Assembly: GCA_963796325.1 (NCBI GenBank)
Contig: CAWCLF010000003.1
Location: forward strand, 124,001-188,000
Length of the DNA: 64,000 bases
Origin: CAVYGN01 sp963796325
GTDB taxonomy: Bacteria; Spirochaetota; Brevinematia; Brevinematales; JAOACQ01
Reading direction: 5' to 3'
The notes below the pieces were generated by a model. The model was not told where the DNA came from, searched no databases, and was given only the letters and a program-made list of their open reading frames with translations. Numbering within the stretch: position 1 is the stretch's first letter; every line of letters begins with the position of its first letter. Shown in pieces: positions 41,706 to 50,749 of the stretch. Position numbers and translations under genes: made by a program.

Positions 41706-42221
41706 TTACGCCTTTTCCCGGGTAAAAGGGTGCTCTATGAGGGCCATGCGCAGAATGATAATTACAGGAAACAAAAACCATGGCAGGTTTGCCGACAAAA
41801 CCATGATGTAAATCGGGGCCGGATAAGTCCCCCACGCCTCTTCTCCCAGGATGATAATAACATTTGTTATGAGCATGGCGCTGACGATTACTGCGGGAAT
41901 ACGGATCCATTCCCTTCCCCTGAAAAATGCATATATAGCGGCAATGTAATATGGGCCGAAAATTATCACATCCATCCAGATCGTCATTTTCCACCAGACA
42001 GGTCTTGCGAAGAGCAGCGGATCGAAGGTCCTGCCGTACCAGTGTACAAGGTCTACAACCGCCCTGGGCGGCCAGAATGGATAAATAAAATTCGATGCAT
42101 TCGCCACGACAACCTGCTCAAGATCGAAAAGGTATGATATAAAAAGCAGGTTGAATAAATAGAAAACGATAATCGCAATATCTGTCTTTCTCTTGAATAA
42201 CGGTATGGTTTCACGATTCAT
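41706..42221 (-). CDS. EXPERA-domain membrane protein (sterol isomerase/TMEM97-like)
   Basis: The start is ATG 42221, with AGGAG 8 bases upstream; longer frames upstream lack one. The 171-aa protein has four membrane helices and reads like an EXPERA domain. HWYGRTFDPLLFARPVWWK is followed by VIIFGPYYIAAIYAFFRGREW and IRIPAVIVSAML. In eukaryotes this fold includes the delta8-delta7 sterol isomerase EBP and TMEM97. Bacterial versions are rare and uncharacterised. It is co-transcribed with the SDR gene and adjacent to DUF1295. The assignment is from motif recognition. Confidence 0.7.
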   Translation of the reverse strand: MNRETIPLFKRKTDIAIIVFYLFNLLFISYLFDLEQVVVANASNFIYPFWPPRAVVDLVHWYGRTFDPLLFARPVWWKMTIWMDVIIFGPYYIAAIYAFFRGREWIRIPAVIVSAMLITNVIIILGEEAWGTYPAPIYIMVLSANLPWFLFPVIIILRMALIEHPFTREKA

Positions 42222-42333
42222 ATAAAAAGCTCCTGTTCCGTTGTTTATCCGGCTGAATTTTATTTTACAATCAATAATATTTCTAATCCAGTTTTTTGTT
42301 ATTTTTTTCAGTTTAATAAATGTTAAAAAACGG

Positions 42334-42361
42334 TTGACTCGGGAAATATCGGTTATATAAT
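42334..42361 (+). promoter_or_regulatory. Promoter of the nitroreductase gene
   Basis: TTGACT at 42334-42339 and TATAAT at 42356-42361 have 16 bases between them. A start near 42368 leaves a 65-nt leader to the ATG, which has AAGGAGGA upstream. Confidence 0.6.
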
Positions 42362-42432
42362 ATTTTGAATACATGTGAATACATGAATGAAGGCTGCAAA
42401 AACCTGTTTAATTAAAAAGAAGGAGGACTGTC

Positions 42433-43119
42433 ATGGGAGAGATTATGAATTTGATCCATTCGAGGAAATCTTCGAGAGGGCCTTTCGATCCGCACAGGCC
42501 GGTCATGAGGGATGACATTGACAAGATACTTGAAGCCGGGGTCTGGGCGCCGACTGCTCATAATATGCAGAACTTTGAGATTGTCGTTGTTGACGATCCC
42601 GGGATCCTGGAGGATCTCGGAAAGCTCAGAAATCCGATCTCCATGGATTTTATTAAAGAAAACCTGGAGCAGCTGTCGTTTTCCGAAGCTGAATTGAAGC
42701 AGAGAAAAACAGGGGTCCTTGCTTCGCGGTTTCCTCCGGCATGGACTAAACCCGATCCGACAAGGGAAGAACTTGAAGCCGCGTACAGGCCGATGCCTGC
42801 CAGTCCGGCCATGCTGTTCATGCTTTACGATTCCCGCAGGAGGGCGCCTGCTTCTGAGGGAGATTTTTTAGGAAGTATCAGCCTGGGCTGCATTACAGAA
42901 AACATGTGGCTGGCGGCTGAATCCCTCGGGATCGGTTTTCACATTATGAGTTCCTTTGGAGTCGGGCAGGTGGAAAAAGATGTCAAGCGCATCCTGAATA
43001 TACCTGCATCCCTGAAAATTGTCTATGCAATAAGGCTGGGATATTCCGAAGCTCCCTATATTGATTATCTGCGGGTCCGACGCGAAGTAAAGGATTTTAC
43101 ACATTATAACAGTTATTGA
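42433..43119 (+). CDS. Nitroreductase-family FMN protein
   Basis: The 228-aa protein shows LIHSRKSSRGPFDPHRPV near the N-terminus (FMN phosphate contact RxSxR-like). EAGVWAPTAHNMQNFEIVVVDD lies near 38-59 and GSISLGCITENMWLAAESLGIGFH near 152-175. Nitroreductases use NAD(P)H and FMN to reduce nitroaromatics, quinones or enones. It ends 12 bases before the convergent glucosidase gene. Confidence 0.88.
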   Translation: MGEIMNLIHSRKSSRGPFDPHRPVMRDDIDKILEAGVWAPTAHNMQNFEIVVVDDPGILEDLGKLRNPISMDFIKENLEQLSFSEAELKQRKTGVLASRFPPAWTKPDPTREELEAAYRPMPASPAMLFMLYDSRRRAPASEGDFLGSISLGCITENMWLAAESLGIGFHIMSSFGVGQVEKDVKRILNIPASLKIVYAIRLGYSEAPYIDYLRVRREVKDFTHYNSY

Positions 43120-43131
43120 TAAAAGTCCTTT

Positions 43132-45183
43132 TCAGACGATCCTGAATTCCGTCTCTAATAGATTCTTCTGCCGGGATGAATTTCCTGCCCACAGCCTGTA
43201 ACTTTTCTTTTCGATGACCCACCCTCCGTCCCATACGCCGAGAGCTGACGAAGGCAGTTTGAAGGCAAGGGTCCTGCTTTCGCCGGGCTGCAGGAAGACT
43301 TTTTTGAATCCCTTCAGCTCTCTTATGGGGCGGTCGTAATCTGAATTTATGCAGCCTGCGTAAAGCTGGATAACTTCATCTCCCGGACGGCCGCCGGTGT
43401 TGCGGACGCAGACGGCTATTTCGAGAGTCCCGCCTTCCTTTATACTTATGCTTTTTGTCCGCAGCCGGGATATTTCAAATGCCGTATAGCTCAGGCCGAA
43501 CCCGAAGGCGAAAGCGGGTTCTTCGCCCGACTTTTCAAGGAGACGGTAGCCATGATAATATCCGTAGTCGATACTTCCGGCGCTGCTGTCGAAAAAAGGG
43601 AGCTGGTTTGAGTTTTTCGGGAAGATGCAGGGAAGCTTTCCTCCGGGGCTTGCATATCCGAAAACGAGTTCGGCAAGTGCGGCGCCTCCTTCCATTCCTG
43701 CATACCATTGGACGAGAATTGCCGGGACATTATCTCTCCATGCTTCCGTAATAAGGGAGCTGCCGCACTGTAAAACTACCGCCGTTCTCGGGTTTGCGGC
43801 GGACACCGCCAGTATCAGGGCCTCGTCATGCGGATGGAGCGTCAGCGACTGCCTGTCTCCGCCTTTGGATTTGGAAAAGAAAGGAATGGCCGGTATGAAT
43901 TCTCCTTCGTCGGTCAGTCCGGCCACTACTATTGCCATATCGGCCGATCCGGCCGCCCCGGCGGCGTAGCGAAGATCGGCGCCTTCGCAGCATATAATCT
44001 CAATACCCATAGCCCTGCGGCTGAGCCCTTCCTGCGGTGTTACAGTATAAGGAGGACGGACTATGCTGCTGCCGGAATCCCCGGTATTGGGTGTGAAGGC
44101 CAGTTTGCCGATCAGTGCGATCTTTCTTATTTTAACCGGATCGACGGGTAAAATCGCTTTGCCGCCTACAGGTTCATTTTTAAGCAGGACTGCGGATTTT
44201 ACAGCCGCTTCCAGGGCAAGCTCCCGGTGGGCTTTGCAGGCTATAACTTCATGACCGTACGGCTGTTTTTTTCCCTTTCCGCAAAAGAGGATTTTCATCC
44301 TCAATATCCGCAGAACGGCCTCGTCTATTATTGAAACCGGAACTACGCCATTTCTGACAAGCCGCTTGAGTTTTTTACCGTAGTGTAAAGGAAAAGGCAT
44401 TTCAATATCCAGCCCCGCCATTATTGCGGCTTTTCCGTCATGTATTCCTAGAATAAAGTCTGAAATGACGAAACCTTCGAAACCCATTTCTTTTTTCAGA
44501 ATTTCGGTAAGAAGCCGGCGGTTCTGACCGCAATGCTCGCCGTTCACCTTATTGTATGCGCTCATTACGGAGGCCGCCCCTTCCTCGATGCATCTTTTAA
44601 AGTGGGGCAGGTAGATCTCATGCAGCGTTCGGTCTTTTATTCTTACATCGACCCTGAAACGCGTATTTTCTATGCTGTTGCAGGCAAAGTGCTTGATGCA
44701 GGCCATAATATGGCGCTGGACTCCCCTTACCAGTGCGGCTCCCATTTCACCTGCATGGAACGGGTCTTCGCCGTATGTTTCCTGGGCGCGGCCCCAGGCG
44801 GGATGACGGAGAAGATTGATGCACACGCCTCCGAAAAAATTCGCCCCCTGGGCCAGTGCTTCGATGCCGATAACGTCCCCTATGCGTTCCTCGAGTCCGG
44901 TATCCCAGGAAGAGCCGCGGGCTATCGAAACCGGGAAAGAAGTGGAATGATTCATAACAACCCCTCTCGGGCCGTCGGTGAAGCTGATTGCCGGTATCAT
45001 AAGCCTCGTATTTTTTCCCGAAGGGATCGGCTTGTCGTAATATATCCGCGACATTGCGATGAGTCCCCTGGCAATACCGAGGTCTCCGGACATTTGTGAG
45101 ATCTTTTCGTCAAGAGTCATTTTTTTTAATAACAACCGGGCTTTTTTTTCAATGCTCCCTGAAATTTGAGATTTTTTATTCAT
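43132..45183 (-). CDS. Glycoside hydrolase family 3 beta-glucosidase
   Basis: The 683-aa enzyme has the GH3 N-terminal barrel with TDGPRGVVM, the KHFACNSIENTRF motif near 170-182 and nucleophile Asp in GFEGFVISDF near 250. The (alpha/beta)6 domain contains AALAELVFGYASPGGKLP. A C-terminal fibronectin III-like domain follows (VCVRNTGGRPGDEVIQLY). No signal peptide is seen, so it is probably cytoplasmic. It hydrolyses beta-linked glucosides or xylosides. It stands alone and is not linked to the ABC transporter. Confidence 0.93.
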   Translation of the reverse strand: MNKKSQISGSIEKKARLLLKKMTLDEKISQMSGDLGIARGLIAMSRIYYDKPIPSGKNTRLMIPAISFTDGPRGVVMNHSTSFPVSIARGSSWDTGLEERIGDVIGIEALAQGANFFGGVCINLLRHPAWGRAQETYGEDPFHAGEMGAALVRGVQRHIMACIKHFACNSIENTRFRVDVRIKDRTLHEIYLPHFKRCIEEGAASVMSAYNKVNGEHCGQNRRLLTEILKKEMGFEGFVISDFILGIHDGKAAIMAGLDIEMPFPLHYGKKLKRLVRNGVVPVSIIDEAVLRILRMKILFCGKGKKQPYGHEVIACKAHRELALEAAVKSAVLLKNEPVGGKAILPVDPVKIRKIALIGKLAFTPNTGDSGSSIVRPPYTVTPQEGLSRRAMGIEIICCEGADLRYAAGAAGSADMAIVVAGLTDEGEFIPAIPFFSKSKGGDRQSLTLHPHDEALILAVSAANPRTAVVLQCGSSLITEAWRDNVPAILVQWYAGMEGGAALAELVFGYASPGGKLPCIFPKNSNQLPFFDSSAGSIDYGYYHGYRLLEKSGEEPAFAFGFGLSYTAFEISRLRTKSISIKEGGTLEIAVCVRNTGGRPGDEVIQLYAGCINSDYDRPIRELKGFKKVFLQPGESRTLAFKLPSSALGVWDGGWVIEKKSYRLWAGNSSRQKNLLETEFRIV

Positions 45184-45332
45184 AAAGGCGCCTCTTATAT
45201 CGTTTTAAGCAGGCCATAATCTGGTAGAAAATCATCCTCTCTTTTATAATTAAATGTTCATCAATTTGTCATATATTTATATTAGTATAGAAAATGATAC
45301 TTTATATCGCAAAATAATAGATGAGGTAAGAA

Positions 45333-45830
45333 ATGGCGCAGGAAAGCAGTTTCGACATAGTATCTGAAGTCGATCTCCAGGTTATAGACGACAGCATCAA
45401 TGTAACGAAGAAAGAGATAGACAACCGTTTTGACCTTAAAGGGCAGGGCATAAGCCTGGATTTTATTCGGGGAGAGAAGAAAATTGTGCTTACCGCGCCG
45501 TCGGAGTTTTCAGTAAAACAGGCGCTTGACATTCTTTTTCAAAAGTTTTCTAAAAGGGATGTGAACCGCAAGGCTTTAAAGCTTTTAAAAAGTGAAAAAG
45601 CCGCCGGCGGCAGCATCAGGGAAACGTATGAAATAGTAACCGGAATTGAAATGGAGCTCTGCAAACATATGGTTAAAGGCATAAAAGCGCTCGGCCTTAA
45701 AGTGCAGTCATCGATCCAGGAAAATAAGATCAGGGTTAGCGGCAAATCGAAGGACGACCTTCAGAACGTTATCCGTTTCATTCGGGAAAGCGACTATCCC
45801 ATACCCCTTCAGTTTATTAATTACAGGTAA
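45333..45830 (+). CDS. YajQ-family nucleotide-binding protein
   Basis: This 165-aa protein matches YajQ throughout. It starts MAQESSFDIVSEVDLQVIDDS, has a central NRFDLKGQ and ends IRESDYPIPLQFINYR. YajQ proteins bind nucleotides, and in Xanthomonas a relative binds cyclic-di-GMP and acts with a transcription factor. Its 3' end overlaps the convergent phosphopantetheinyl transferase gene by 10 bases. A cyclic-di-GMP role would fit the HD-GYP protein in this window but is an inference. Confidence 0.95.
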   Translation: MAQESSFDIVSEVDLQVIDDSINVTKKEIDNRFDLKGQGISLDFIRGEKKIVLTAPSEFSVKQALDILFQKFSKRDVNRKALKLLKSEKAAGGSIRETYEIVTGIEMELCKHMVKGIKALGLKVQSSIQENKIRVSGKSKDDLQNVIRFIRESDYPIPLQFINYR

Positions 45831-46558
45831 AAAATATCCCGTATCGACTCCCGGGAATACTCGCCTTCGACTGCGACTGTACAGACATAATCCCTGTCTT
45901 CAATATCGATATCCAGGAGCGACCATTTTTGTTCTCCGCCGGTGCCGCATTGAATAACGGTATTTGATTTTATATCAGGGTCCGGGGATACTGAAAAGGA
46001 ATCAAGAGGGTAATAAAAGCCTTCCCCGGTAGCTTTGATAAAAGACTCCTTGCGGGTCCAGCAGGTAAAAAAGGCCCTTTTCCTTACCCCGGCAGTAAGT
46101 TCGAAATATTCTTTTATTTCTTTCATGGAAAAGAATCTTTTGACTATCTCATCGGAATTGGGCAGGTCTTTCATGTATTCGATATCTATACCGATTTCCA
46201 TGCCGAGGGCCAATGCAAAAACTATATAATTATTTGAATGAGATATATTAAATGAAATATTGCCGTACTCCGGTTGATTTAAAACCGGTTTGCCCCTCTT
46301 CTTTACCGTCAGGAGAATATTTTCGGGTTCGATCGGGATGTACCGGGCCAGAATCAGCCTCAGGATTCCATGGGCTATTATGTACCGTTTTCTATCTTTT
46401 TCAAAAACGTACCTTTCCGCCCTTTTCTCTTCATCAGCGGGTAATATTTTTAAGAGATATTCCAGGCTGCCCGCTTCCTCTTCAATAGATGCGAGCCAGA
46501 TATGGACATTGCCGTGATCGATCTTGATTTTGCCTGTTGAGTATTCAACGTGTTTCAT
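45821..46558 (-). CDS. Sfp-type 4'-phosphopantetheinyl transferase
   Basis: The 245-aa enzyme shows VHIWLASIEEE at the start and the two catalytic signatures: GIDIEYMKDLP near 120-130 (Mg-binding Asp and Glu) and WTRKESFIKATGEG near 165-178. It attaches the pantetheine arm of CoA to the conserved Ser of carrier proteins. Two carrier proteins lie in the nearby operon (Ser39 in each), which are the likely targets. It overlaps the glycosyltransferase gene upstream by 14 bases and has only a weak ribosome binding site, so translation may depend on coupling. Confidence 0.93.
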   Translation of the reverse strand: MKHVEYSTGKIKIDHGNVHIWLASIEEEAGSLEYLLKILPADEEKRAERYVFEKDRKRYIIAHGILRLILARYIPIEPENILLTVKKRGKPVLNQPEYGNISFNISHSNNYIVFALALGMEIGIDIEYMKDLPNSDEIVKRFFSMKEIKEYFELTAGVRKRAFFTCWTRKESFIKATGEGFYYPLDSFSVSPDPDIKSNTVIQCGTGGEQKWSLLDIDIEDRDYVCTVAVEGEYSRESIRDIFYL

Positions 46559-47342
46559 GCCTTAACCCGTGTGACAATATTTTCTTTAATGCCCCGAAGG
46601 CAAGCCTGATCAAACGCCCGGGAATGATGCAGGTAAATGTAACAGCGACCAGCACCGTGTTCAGCATGCTTATCCTGAAATTATCCTTAAATCCCTTGAA
46701 ATGGGAAACTCTTTCCCCTTCAGGAGGATAATATACGCCGACCGGAACGGTTTTCACCGGGTAGCCCCTCCAGATCCACCTGACGAGCGACTCGAGTTCA
46801 AAATCATATTTAACAGTAAAGAAATGGAACTTATTGATCTTTGAAACCGTATACAGCCTGTACCCCGATTGCGAATCCCCGATGTCAAGGCCCGTTTCGA
46901 GCCTGACCCAGAAGTTTGAAAATTTTCTTCCGAAAAGGCTTATTCCGGGGATGTTCTTGTCTGTCATATCCCGGCTGCCGATAACCAGGATGTCTTCTCC
47001 AGGTTTCACGATGTCAAGGAATTTCGGAATGTCTGACGGGAAATGCTGGCCGTCTGAATCGAGCGTTACAGCATATTCGTATCCAAGATCCGAAGCCCTT
47101 TTAAATCCCTCTCTTAAAGCGGAGCCCTTGCCTCTGTTTTTGCTGTATGAAACCGTTTCGATCCCGTCATGGAGACGGTTCAAAATAGATGCAGTCCTGT
47201 CCGTGCTCCCGTCATTGACTACTATGACATCGTGTGTTATCTTCAAAGTATCATTTATCACTTTCTCCAGGGTCCTGTCATTGTTGTAAGTCGGAATAAT
47301 GACGCAGAAATTGATGCCGGCTGTATCCTTTCCCTTTTTCAT
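46545..47342 (-). CDS. Family 2 glycosyltransferase (dolichol-phosphate-mannose-synthase-like)
   Basis: The 265-aa GT-A fold has CVIIPTYNNDRTLEKVI, VVNDGSTDRTASIL and the metal-binding DSDGQH (LDSDGQHFPSDIP). A C-terminal hydrophobic segment (LNTVLVAVTFTCIIPGRLI) and a final basic tail are present. It uses a nucleotide sugar to modify a lipid or polyene end. Related GT2 enzymes are regular members of aryl polyene and flexirubin clusters. Its stop overlaps the PPTase start. Confidence 0.88.
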   Translation of the reverse strand: MKKGKDTAGINFCVIIPTYNNDRTLEKVINDTLKITHDVIVVNDGSTDRTASILNRLHDGIETVSYSKNRGKGSALREGFKRASDLGYEYAVTLDSDGQHFPSDIPKFLDIVKPGEDILVIGSRDMTDKNIPGISLFGRKFSNFWVRLETGLDIGDSQSGYRLYTVSKINKFHFFTVKYDFELESLVRWIWRGYPVKTVPVGVYYPPEGERVSHFKGFKDNFRISMLNTVLVAVTFTCIIPGRLIRLAFGALKKILSHGLRHETR

Positions 47343-47731
47343 CGTTTAAGTTTCTCCCTTCTGTTATGCAAGACAGGAAATGATAAAAGACCTGTTAAAG
47401 TTAAAAAGTATATAATAAGTATTTGAAAATGACAAGTACTTCAGTCAACTGCCGGCAGTCGGCAGTCACACTATCACCCTTTGAGTGTGAATATTATTGA
47501 CTTTCAACTGCTGACTGCAGACTGTCGGCTAAGTTTGCAATATTTATGTCAGAGTTGTATAATTACTAAACCTGCTTGATTTTGTTGCCCTTCCAATTTA
47601 GCAAGATAATTGCCCGGTAAAAAATGTTGATCTCCGGGGCCGAATGAAAATTTCTGAAGACCATGTTCAAAAAATAATGATATTTGATAATTTCACTTTG
47701 TATTGAAATAATAAGGAAGACTGCAGATAAA
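47343..47731. other. Divergent intergenic region with a palindromic repeat
   Basis: This region separates the leftward GT2/PPTase pair from the rightward GT1 gene. It contains the palindromic element at 47451-47529, listed separately. No strong promoter pair was obvious. Confidence 0.4.
47451..47529. repeat. REP-like imperfect palindrome
   Basis: The 18-base arm at 47451-47468 (GCCGGCAGTCGGCAGTCA) matches, in inverted orientation, the arm at 47512-47529 at 16 of 18 bases. Inside is a perfect 7-bp hairpin, TCACACT (47466-47472) with AGTGTGA (47484-47490). The GCAGTC/GACTGC vocabulary resembles dispersed repeats known in many genomes. Copies elsewhere cannot be checked here. Confidence 0.55.
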
Positions 47732-48941
47732 ATGAAATACCTTTTAATTCCTGAAAATAATTCCCTGTCGCATATTGCAAAATGCCTGGCGATAAGGGAT
47801 GTTATGATAAAAAAGGGACATGAAGTCCATATTGCCGTAAGTGTCCAGAATTCGGGTTTTTTAAAAATCCAGGGCGTTGAATACCATATACTATCCGATA
47901 TTCAGGAGACCGACAGCAGCGGTTTCCCTACATTCAAATGGTTTTCAAATACGGAAAATATCGTCAACTGCATTAAGGAAGAAGTTAATTTAATAAATAA
48001 AATCAAACCGGACCGGGTTCTCGGTGTTTTCCGTTTTACCCTTTTTGCGGCATCCGGGATAACAGGGGTTCCGTATGACTCGCTGATTTGCGGATGCATG
48101 ATTCCCGAGTCGGAAGAAGTGCTGGGATTTTTCAAAGACGAGAAAGGAATAAATCTGCAAAAAAGTATTCTTGATAATTTTTTCCGGTATGCCGGAAATA
48201 AAATGAATATCGCGCTTTCGAAATTCGGACTCACGAAAATCGATGATATCAGATACGCTTTGAAGGGCGAACATACTTTTTTATGGGATTTTCCTGAATT
48301 CATGCCTGTGCGCATGAATTCAGGAATAAGTCATGTGGGACCGATCGCATTGGATCATTGGACTTATGATAATATCGACATGGACCATATATATGAGCCC
48401 GGTTCAGCTCCTGCCGTTGTTTCGTTCGGAACCTGCATCACCGATAAAGATACGGTGCAGAGGATTGTAAATATATTAAGAAGCATGGATTACCTGGTAA
48501 TAGTTGCCGCCGGGGGGCAAAAAGAAATGCTCGATATCAAGGGCGGTCCCGGCGTCAAAGTTTATAATTTTGCCCCTCTTTTGAAAATATTCCCTCATGC
48601 ATCGCTATTAGTGACTCACGGCGGGCAGATGACTGTATTCGAAGCGCTGAAAAACAAAAGTTCCCGTATTCGTTATGCCTCTGCAGCCTGAACAGTCTCA
48701 TAACGGGGTTTGCCTTGAGAGGATCGGCTGCGGGAAGAGGATCATCCCGTCGACGCATTTTACCGGGATGCCGGAAGATTATATAGAGGCTTTCAACAGG
48801 TTGTCGGACAATGAAATTAAAAACAATATCAAAGGGCTTATCGATGATAAGAAAACAAAAGAAAATTTAACTCTGATGAAGGCCGTTATCGACCGCTACA
48901 GGGGAGCGGACGCCCTGGTGAATATTCTTGAGGCAGATTAG
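47732..48941 (+). pseudogene. GT1 (MGT-type) glycosyltransferase, split by one-base frameshift
   Basis: The reading from ATG 47732 (MKYLLIPENNSLSHIAKCLA) follows macrolide-type UDP-glycosyltransferases through FGTCITDKDTVQRI to LLVTHGGQMTVFEALKNK near 48655. It then falls into a stop at 48689. Removing one A from the A-rich run at 48650-48659 restores the typical continuation VPVFVMPLQPEQSHN, then GVCLERIGCG, to the stop at 48941. The total is then 402 aa, normal for the family. The HGGxxT donor-binding motif is immediately before the break. The gene probably glycosylated the aryl polyene or a lipid. Sequencing error, phase variation or true decay are all possible. Confidence 0.8.
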
Positions 48942-48942
48942 G

Positions 48943-50694
48943 ATGAACCCGGGGATCGTGCTTATTCATGGATATACCGGTTCGAGCCTTGACTTTAAGC
49001 CTCTTGCCGACGGATTATCCGCCTGTTACGGCGGTGATTCCGTAAAGAACATAATGCTTCCCGGACATGGCGGGATAAACATACCGCCGTTCGATGAAGA
49101 TCTCTTCGTCGATGCTATTGCAAATCCGATAAATACATTCGTTAAAGAAAAGAGAAAATTGATAGTAATCGGGCATTCGACCGGCGGGAACCTTGCCCTC
49201 TGCACAATTACCAGGTTTTCGATAATCCCGGACCTCCTGGTTCTCATATCCAGCCCTAAAAAAATCGATAAAGATTATTTCGAAAGATGGATTCTGCACA
49301 GGGCGGGCAAAGGCAATGTCCCCCTTACCGACATGGCGATGATGGTCAAACTTGTAAACTCTACAGGATCCGGCGGACTCTCTTCAAGATTTCCGGTGTT
49401 GATCATTCATGGAGACAATGACAGCCTTGTTCCCGGCACTGATTCCATGGCCTGGAAAAACGAGCTCAGTCCGGCAAGAACGGTATTTATTCCAGGCGCA
49501 GGCCATAATATTATTGGTGAAAATAATAAACAAGCGCTGGATATCATTCACAGGGCGGTGGAAGATGTGCTGGAAAAAGAGAATAAAATCGATAAAATCG
49601 TTGATCTATTGATTGAGATCGATCCGGGGTTAAAAAATTTCTTTATATTTTCCCCGATGAGTGAAAGTCATATTTCCCGGAGCCCGGGCGCTCAAAGAGC
49701 CGCAGGGGTAAAACCGGCGCTTCCCCCTTTTGCAAAGAATGATCCCGCGATAGCAAATATCGAAATTACAACTAATTGCAATCTGAAATGCAGGTACTGC
49801 GCCCGGACCCAGTTAAAAAAAAGAGCTCAAAATATGCCCTTCGACAGGTTCCGCAATATTCTTGATCTTCTGCCGAACAGCTATAAAATAACACTGGTCG
49901 GGCTGGGCGAACCTCTGATGCATCCTCTAATCTTCGATTTTATAAAATATGCCGGGTCGCTGAATAAAAGTACAGGTATTGTAACGAATGCAATGCTTTT
50001 AGACCGCGATGTTTCCATAAAACTTTTAGAGGCCGGGCTCGATTCAATAACTTTCAGTATTGACGGGTTCGATGAACGAACTTCTTCGCTGGTTAGAAAG
50101 GGAAGCGATTTTAATAGAATAATCAGGAATATAGGTGATTTTGTTGAGGTATCGCGTTCGGTTAGGAAAATTCCAATGGCCGTATTTTCAGCCGTTTCTA
50201 TTAACACGGTCGAATTCCTGAAAAACATTGTAGACCGTGTATCGCGCCTGGGTGCGGACGTGCTTATGCTTTCAGATATCAATTTCAAGGATAACGTGAA
50301 AGATTCACTTTGGCGGAATGCCGATGACCGGATCGAAGAAACTGTTAATAATGCCGTTAGTTATGCCTTTTCGAAGCGTCTGCCGGTGTTATCGGTTCAT
50401 GGTCTTGAGGAATTCGGGCTTGAAAAGCGCTATTATGATTTCCTGCTTTTGCCCCCCGCTCAGTTATACAGGCGTTCCTGCGAACATACCTGGTGTCTTT
50501 CACCCTGGCAGACAATTCCTGTCGACGCCGACGGGAATGTTACCTTATGCGACTGCAGGCCCGATCTTGTTCTCGGCAATCTGTTAAAAGATCATTTCGA
50601 GGGGATATGGAACGGAGAAATCATAAAAAGGTATCGTTCCCTGATGACAGGCCGGACCCCTCCCGAAGGATGCAGAATATGTCCCCGTTTTTAA
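48943..50694 (+). CDS. Alpha/beta-hydrolase fused to radical SAM-SPASM enzyme
   Basis: The start is ATG 48943, right after the upstream stop, with GAGG 9 bases away. Residues 1-215 form an alpha/beta hydrolase: oxyanion HGYTGSS, nucleophile Ser79 in GHSTGGN, acid in HGDNDSLVP and His188 in GAGHNI. A charged linker leads to a radical SAM domain with Cys279, Cys283 and Cys286 (TNCNLKCRYC) and the GLGEP motif. A C-terminal SPASM-like domain ends CRPDLVLGNLL, CRICPRF. Both halves have complete catalytic motifs. It follows the GT1 gene and is near the PPTase. The pairing is unusual. Possible roles are peptide or lipid tailoring, or hydrolysis of a carrier thioester before modification. Confidence 0.88.
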   Translation: MNPGIVLIHGYTGSSLDFKPLADGLSACYGGDSVKNIMLPGHGGINIPPFDEDLFVDAIANPINTFVKEKRKLIVIGHSTGGNLALCTITRFSIIPDLLVLISSPKKIDKDYFERWILHRAGKGNVPLTDMAMMVKLVNSTGSGGLSSRFPVLIIHGDNDSLVPGTDSMAWKNELSPARTVFIPGAGHNIIGENNKQALDIIHRAVEDVLEKENKIDKIVDLLIEIDPGLKNFFIFSPMSESHISRSPGAQRAAGVKPALPPFAKNDPAIANIEITTNCNLKCRYCARTQLKKRAQNMPFDRFRNILDLLPNSYKITLVGLGEPLMHPLIFDFIKYAGSLNKSTGIVTNAMLLDRDVSIKLLEAGLDSITFSIDGFDERTSSLVRKGSDFNRIIRNIGDFVEVSRSVRKIPMAVFSAVSINTVEFLKNIVDRVSRLGADVLMLSDINFKDNVKDSLWRNADDRIEETVNNAVSYAFSKRLPVLSVHGLEEFGLEKRYYDFLLLPPAQLYRRSCEHTWCLSPWQTIPVDADGNVTLCDCRPDLVLGNLLKDHFEGIWNGEIIKRYRSLMTGRTPPEGCRICPRF

Positions 50695-50706
50695 CTCCAA
50701 ATAAAA

Positions 50707-50730
50707 CAGGGAGCCCGAAATGGCTCCCTG
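50707..50730 (-). terminator. Terminator of the discoidin-domain gene
   Basis: CAGGGAGCC at 50707-50715 pairs perfectly with GGCTCCCTG at 50722-50730. On the minus strand it is followed by TTTTATTT, directly after the discoidin-domain gene. It could also weakly end the rightward radical SAM gene. Confidence 0.75.
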
Positions 50731-50749
50731 TGTTCAGGGCTGGAAATCT

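Noticed and set aside
48650..48700. Programmed frameshifting in the GT1 gene
   Set aside because: There is no classical slippery heptamer with a downstream hairpin or stop-linked signal. The simplest explanation is an indel in an A-rich run.
48943..50694. Two separate genes misread as one hydrolase-radical SAM fusion
   Set aside because: The frame is continuous through the linker, with no ribosome binding site plus start codon at the junction that would favour a second gene.
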